Of a stretch of 64,000 nt of DNA, positions 61,020-64,000 are shown in pieces. The stretch spans positions 1 through 64,000 of the forward strand of contig NZ_JAKSYJ010000246.1 in NCBI RefSeq assembly GCF_022829365.1. Direction: 5' to 3'. The stretch is from Methylobacterium sp. J-077. Its GTDB lineage: Bacteria; Pseudomonadota; Alphaproteobacteria; Rhizobiales; Beijerinckiaceae. Position 1 is the first letter of the stretch; every line of letters begins with the position of its first letter. The position numbers and the translations under genes were made by a program. The notes beneath the pieces are model-generated. The model had not been told where the DNA came from. It searched no databases and saw only the letters and a program-made list of their open reading frames with translations.

Positions 61020-62238
61020 AGGGGCTGAACGGGACCGGCGTAGGCGCATTCGGGGATTGCCAGAGCACGTCGAAGCCGCGCTTCTCGTTGACCGAGCCGA
61101 TGAACACGCCGCGGGAGACGTAAGTGTTCTCCCCCGTCATGGTCAGCGTGTAGCCGGACGGGTCGTCGAAGCTCAGGCCCGCGAAGGCCTTGCGCACCTC
61201 CGGCACCGCGAAGGAGCCGGCCTTGGCGGCGGCGAGCGCCCAGAGGTTGACGCTGTCATAGGCCGAGACCATCGGGTCGATCACCGTGTCGGCGCTGAAC
61301 GGGACGTTCTTGGCCTTCACGTAGGCGGCCCAGTCGGCAAGGAACTTCTGATTCCGCTCACCCTTGGCGGCCTGGAGATAGGCCCAGCAGTTCAGGTGGC
61401 CGACGAGCTTGGCCGTATCGAGCCCTTCGAGATCGGCCTCCACCATGTCGAGCCCGAGGATCGGCACGTCGGTGGCGCTGATGCCCTGGTTGGCGAACTC
61501 GCGCAGGAAGTCGGGGATCGAGGAGCCCACGACGGTGAGCACCACGATCGCCTGGCCGCCCGGCTGGCTGGCGAAGCTCCGGACCTGATTCACCAGCGTC
61601 TGGAAGTTCGAGAAGCCGAACGGCACGTATTCCTCGCGCCATGCGGTCTCGGGGATGCCCTTGCTCTTCCAGTATCCCTTGAGCTGCTTGTTGATCGTGC
61701 GCGGCCAGACGTAGTCCGAGCCGATCATGAAGAACCGCTTCGCCCCAACCCCGTCGGGACCCATCAGGTAATCGACCGCCGGCAGCACGGAACTCGCGGG
61801 CGGCGAGTTTACGTAGACGACGTTCTTGGAGTTCTCGTCGCCCTCGAAGTGCAGCGGATAGAACAGCAGCCCGTCATTCTGCTCGACCACCGGCAGCACC
61901 GACTTGCGCGACACGGAGGTCCAGCAGCCGAACAGGGCCGCGACCTTCTCCTGTTGCAGCATCTGGCGGCCGACCTGGGCGTAGAGCGGCCAGTCGGAGG
62001 CGGGATCGGAGGTCATGACCTCGATCTGGCGGCCGTTGACGCCGCCGCGCCCGTTGATTTCGTCGGCGGCCATGCGGACCACATAGTTCAGCCGGCCCTC
62101 GAGATTGGCCATCGTGCCCGACGACGAGAACAGGCAGCCGAGCTTGACGGTGTCGGCCGCGAAGGCCGGGCGGATGATGGCCGGGGCCGCGAGCAGCGCC
62201 GCCGTGCCGACGAAGCTTCGCCGCGTGAGATGCGTCAT
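61012..62238 (-). CDS. urtA: Urea/amide ABC importer solute-binding protein UrtA
   Basis: A 408-residue, Tat-exported (TRRSFVGTAALLAAPAII) type-I binding protein. UrtA-like sequence includes KLGCLFSSSGTMANLEGRL, FGCWTSVSRKSVLPVVEQND, LFYPLHFEGDENSKNVVYVN and VWPRTINKQLKGY. It is first in the operon urtABCDE-fmdA. Characterised UrtA binds urea; FmdD-like relatives bind formamide. With fmdA and no urease gene here, amides are the favoured ligands (inference). Confidence 0.9.
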   Translation of the reverse strand: MTHLTRRSFVGTAALLAAPAIIRPAFAADTVKLGCLFSSSGTMANLEGRLNYVVRMAADEINGRGGVNGRQIEVMTSDPASDWPLYAQVGRQMLQQEKVAALFGCWTSVSRKSVLPVVEQNDGLLFYPLHFEGDENSKNVVYVNSPPASSVLPAVDYLMGPDGVGAKRFFMIGSDYVWPRTINKQLKGYWKSKGIPETAWREEYVPFGFSNFQTLVNQVRSFASQPGGQAIVVLTVVGSSIPDFLREFANQGISATDVPILGLDMVEADLEGLDTAKLVGHLNCWAYLQAAKGERNQKFLADWAAYVKAKNVPFSADTVIDPMVSAYDSVNLWALAAAKAGSFAVPEVRKAFAGLSFDDPSGYTLTMTGENTYVSRGVFIGSVNEKRGFDVLWQSPNAPTPVPFSPYG

Positions 62239-62725
62239 CGACCTCGAAGCCCCTGTGAACGACGGGTCGATTGTCGGCTGCCGCCCGAAAGACGGGAAGG
62301 TCAAAGAGACTGCAGGTCGGCGACGCGCTTGCGCATATTGGCGGCATCTGCGCGCCCGCGGGGCGGCTCTAAGCCCAGAATGTCAAAATTGACGTTCCGG
62401 ATACGCGTCCGTCCGCCGGATCCCGTGCGAGCGACTGTCTTCCGACGAGGAAGACGATGACGCAGTGGCGGGGCCATGTTGCCGGATGCGGCTCAACCGG
62501 ACGTCTCGCGCCGGGTGGCATGCTTCTTGTGAGCATTCCAGAAGCGCAGCGTCGCCCCCGGCGGCCGCTCCAGGTTGGCGTGCCGTCGAGACCATGAGGT
62601 GCCGGATGGCCGGATCTCATCGACCGACCTGACACGGCCCCAAGCCACACATCTTCGCGCGCTCGGCCGGACGCCGGCGCGCACCGCCCGCAAGACCCGA
62701 CATCCGCCTCCTGAGGAGAGCCGAT
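62239..62725. other. 487-base divergent promoter region, urtA / NMT1-type gene
   Basis: No gene is visible. A palindromic site GTCAA-N2-TTGAC lies at 62382-62393, about 144 bases upstream of urtA. A near-miss sigma-54-like sequence (TGGCATG with TTGTG) lies at 62516-62531 before the plus-strand gene, but lacks the GC at -12. Confidence 0.5.
62382..62393. promoter_or_regulatory. GTCAA-N2-TTGAC palindrome between urtA and the NMT1-type gene
   Basis: A 5-base perfect dyad in AT-rich surroundings within the divergent intergenic region. It is a candidate operator; the binding protein is unknown. Confidence 0.3.
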
Positions 62726-63790
62726 ATGTGCGACCGTCACGGCGAGTACCGCGTTCCCGACTTTTCGCCCGACTTCTCGCGGTTCAAGCCCAGCCGCCGG
62801 CGCTTCCTCGGCGGCACCGCCGCCGCGCTCACCTTCGCGGTGGGGCCCGGCATGACCGGCCGGGCCGCGGCCGCCACCGGCATCCGGGCGACCCACGGGA
62901 CAGGCTTCTGCAACCTGAACTTCTTCCTCGCCGAGGCGATGCAGCTCGCCAAGGATGACGGGCTGACCATCGACTTCGTCAACACGCCGACCTTCTCGGA
63001 TCAGGTCACCTTCCTCGGCATGGGCCAGGTCGATGCCGGCGTGATGCCCTATACGAGCTTCATGGCCCTCTACGACGCAGGCGCCCCGGTGAAGATCGTG
63101 GCGGGCGGCGGCATCGAGGGCTGCGTGCTCGTGGCCCAGCCCGGCCTCGACAGCCCGGAGAAGCTCCAGGGCAAGACGCTCGGCACCTTCCAGCTCGATA
63201 CGCTGGAAGTGCTGCCCTACGACTGGCTGAAGAAGAACGGCGTCGCCTTCAAGGACATCACGGTCCGCTACATGGGCTCGACCCCGGAGGCCGTGGAGGC
63301 GTTCCGGGCCGGTGCGCTGGACATCATCTCAACCATCGAGCCCTACGGCACGGCGCTGCTCACCGACGTGAAGGGCGCGGTCAAGCTCTCCGACGGCACC
63401 GACATCTACGGCAAGGGCTACACCGACTGCGTGCTGGCGGTGCGCAACGAGCTGATCGCCAAGAATCCGGGCGCCGTGAAGGCCCTGATCAAGGGCATGA
63501 TGAAGGCCCAGGCCCTGGCCGAGGGCGATCCTCAAGCTGCTTTGAACAAGCTCGTCGGCTCCTACTACAAGACCTCGATGCACAACGCCCAGCTCGCCAT
63601 GGGCCGGCAGCCCTCGGTGGTGGACGCCCGCAACCAGACGCAGTTCATCCTCGACCGGACCGATTCCGTCGCCGAGATGGGCTACATCAAGAAGAAGCCC
63701 GGTCGCGACGCGATCGACTGGACCCTGCTGGAGCAGGTCATCGCCGAGAACCCGGATCTCTACGGCAAGCTCAAGCTGAAGTCGGCCTGA
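62726..63790 (+). CDS. NMT1/SsuA-type ABC solute-binding protein (Tat-exported)
   Basis: A 354-residue protein with a twin-arginine leader (SRRRFLGGTAAALTFAVGPG). The NMT1-like fold shows NLNFFLAEAMQLAKDDGLTI, TFSDQVTFLGMGQVDAGVMP, KLQGKTLGTFQLDTLEVLPY and VEAFRAGALDIISTIEPYG. It resembles binding proteins for nitrate, sulfonate, taurine or thiamine precursors; the ligand is not identifiable. GAGGAGAG is a good ribosome site before the ATG. It is first in an ABC importer operon with the permease that starts at 63795. Confidence 0.88.
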   Translation: MCDRHGEYRVPDFSPDFSRFKPSRRRFLGGTAAALTFAVGPGMTGRAAAATGIRATHGTGFCNLNFFLAEAMQLAKDDGLTIDFVNTPTFSDQVTFLGMGQVDAGVMPYTSFMALYDAGAPVKIVAGGGIEGCVLVAQPGLDSPEKLQGKTLGTFQLDTLEVLPYDWLKKNGVAFKDITVRYMGSTPEAVEAFRAGALDIISTIEPYGTALLTDVKGAVKLSDGTDIYGKGYTDCVLAVRNELIAKNPGAVKALIKGMMKAQALAEGDPQAALNKLVGSYYKTSMHNAQLAMGRQPSVVDARNQTQFILDRTDSVAEMGYIKKKPGRDAIDWTLLEQVIAENPDLYGKLKLKSA

Positions 63791-63794
63791 GCGG

Positions 63795-64000
63795 ATGGCC
63801 GTCGATCTCGCCCGCGCCGCCGTCCCGCACGTCCGGCCGCGCCTCCCGTTCGGTCAGCGTCTCGCGCTGCCCGACGGCTTCGTCCCGCTCCTGCAACGCA
63901 CCGGCTGGATGCTGGTCTCGGTCGGCTGCTTCGCCGGCCTCTGGGAGCTGCTCTGGGCGTTCGGCATCGCCGACGCCAAGCTGCTGCCGCCGCCGCACAT
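63795..64000 (+). CDS. ABC importer permease, SsuC/TauC type (start only, cut by window edge)
   Basis: It starts with ATG four bases after the binding-protein stop. The visible 68 residues have a basic N-terminus, one hydrophobic helix (TGWMLVSVGCFAGLWELLWA) and a LLPPP segment, as in SsuC/TauC-type inner-membrane permeases. The rest lies outside the window. Confidence 0.75.
   Translation, partial: MAVDLARAAVPHVRPRLPFGQRLALPDGFVPLLQRTGWMLVSVGCFAGLWELLWAFGIADAKLLPPPH

Noticed and set aside
62516..62531. Sigma-54 promoter before the NMT1-type gene
   Set aside because: TGGCATG-N4-TTGTG resembles the consensus but lacks the GC at -12, and it lies about 200 bases from the start.
1..64000. CRISPR arrays, tRNA or rRNA genes, replication origin
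   Set aside because: No regularly spaced direct repeats, no recognisable T-loop/acceptor pairs or rRNA-like sequence, and no rep/par genes or iteron arrays were seen by eye; a covariance-model scan would be decisive for small RNAs.

Overview
The window is GC-rich and has gene families and codon use typical of a Methylobacterium/Methylorubrum-like alphaproteobacterium (Rhizobiales). The signs are a NepR-like anti-sigma factor, SorAB sulfite dehydrogenase, a Lrp-type PutR beside PutA, an Urt/Fmd amide transporter and several Methylobacterium-style IS elements. The taxonomic call is inference from gene content only. It reads as an accessory or metabolically flexible region: many transporters and catabolic operons, mixed with IS remnants, pseudogenes and dispersed repeats. 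I saw no rRNA, tRNA or CRISPR array.

Region 1 (1-17.4 kb). The end of an HlyD-type efflux adaptor is followed by sorA-sorB and a PmrA/QseB-like two-component system. Identical CTTAAG-N5-CTTAAG direct repeats lie upstream of both the regulator gene and sorA. Then come a large MscS channel, a decayed ISL3 transposase, a group of small secreted proteins (one with PsiF repeats), a CDP-diacylglycerol diphosphatase, a NepR-like protein, a stand-alone LigD-type 3'-phosphoesterase, and a tightly overlapping seven-gene Mrp/Mbh-like cation antiporter operon (E-F-G-MbhD-B-C-D) without the large MrpA subunit.

Region 2 (17.4-32.6 kb). An IS5-group element has visible ends and a 3-bp target duplication. 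Next are an MCP fragment, putA (carrying one frameshift) with divergent putR, and an operon of a 1124-residue molybdopterin oxidoreductase fused to a flavin/ferredoxin reductase, an AtoE-type carboxylate transporter and an ornithine cyclodeaminase/mu-crystallin protein, with a divergent GntR regulator. A secreted NHL beta-propeller protein and an orphan TAXI receptor follow.

Region 3 (32.9-41.2 kb). A cupin/XRE regulator is divergent from a co-directional, mostly overlapping catabolic operon: MHS-type MFS transporter, RidA, MOSC protein, PDR-type flavin/2Fe-2S reductase, extracellular solute-binding protein (frameshifted near its 3' end), acyl-CoA dehydrogenase, and CoA-transferase A and B. 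This is the best candidate for an undescribed system. MOSC plus PDR reductase suggests reduction of an N-oxygenated compound, RidA would clear the imine, and CoA transferase plus dehydrogenase would process the carbon skeleton.

Region 4 (41.3-64 kb). A tyrosine recombinase is followed by a peptide/opine-type ABC importer operon ending in an amidase and an AtzH/HpxZ-like protein; a GMC oxidoreductase with a second solute-binding protein; a desaturase overlapping an acyltransferase-like hydrolase; the remnant of an allophanate hydrolase gene; a urtABCDE operon ending in a formamidase/acetamidase gene; and, divergently, the start of an NMT1/Ssu-type ABC importer. The common theme is uptake and hydrolysis of small nitrogen compounds (amides, ureides, amines).

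A family of about 60-bp repeats (GTCCGCT, then GGGCGC beginning at exactly position 45) occurs in four intergenic gaps between 18.9 and 41.3 kb. Several otherwise intact genes carry single-base frameshifts. Whether these are real decay or sequencing errors cannot be decided from the sequence.
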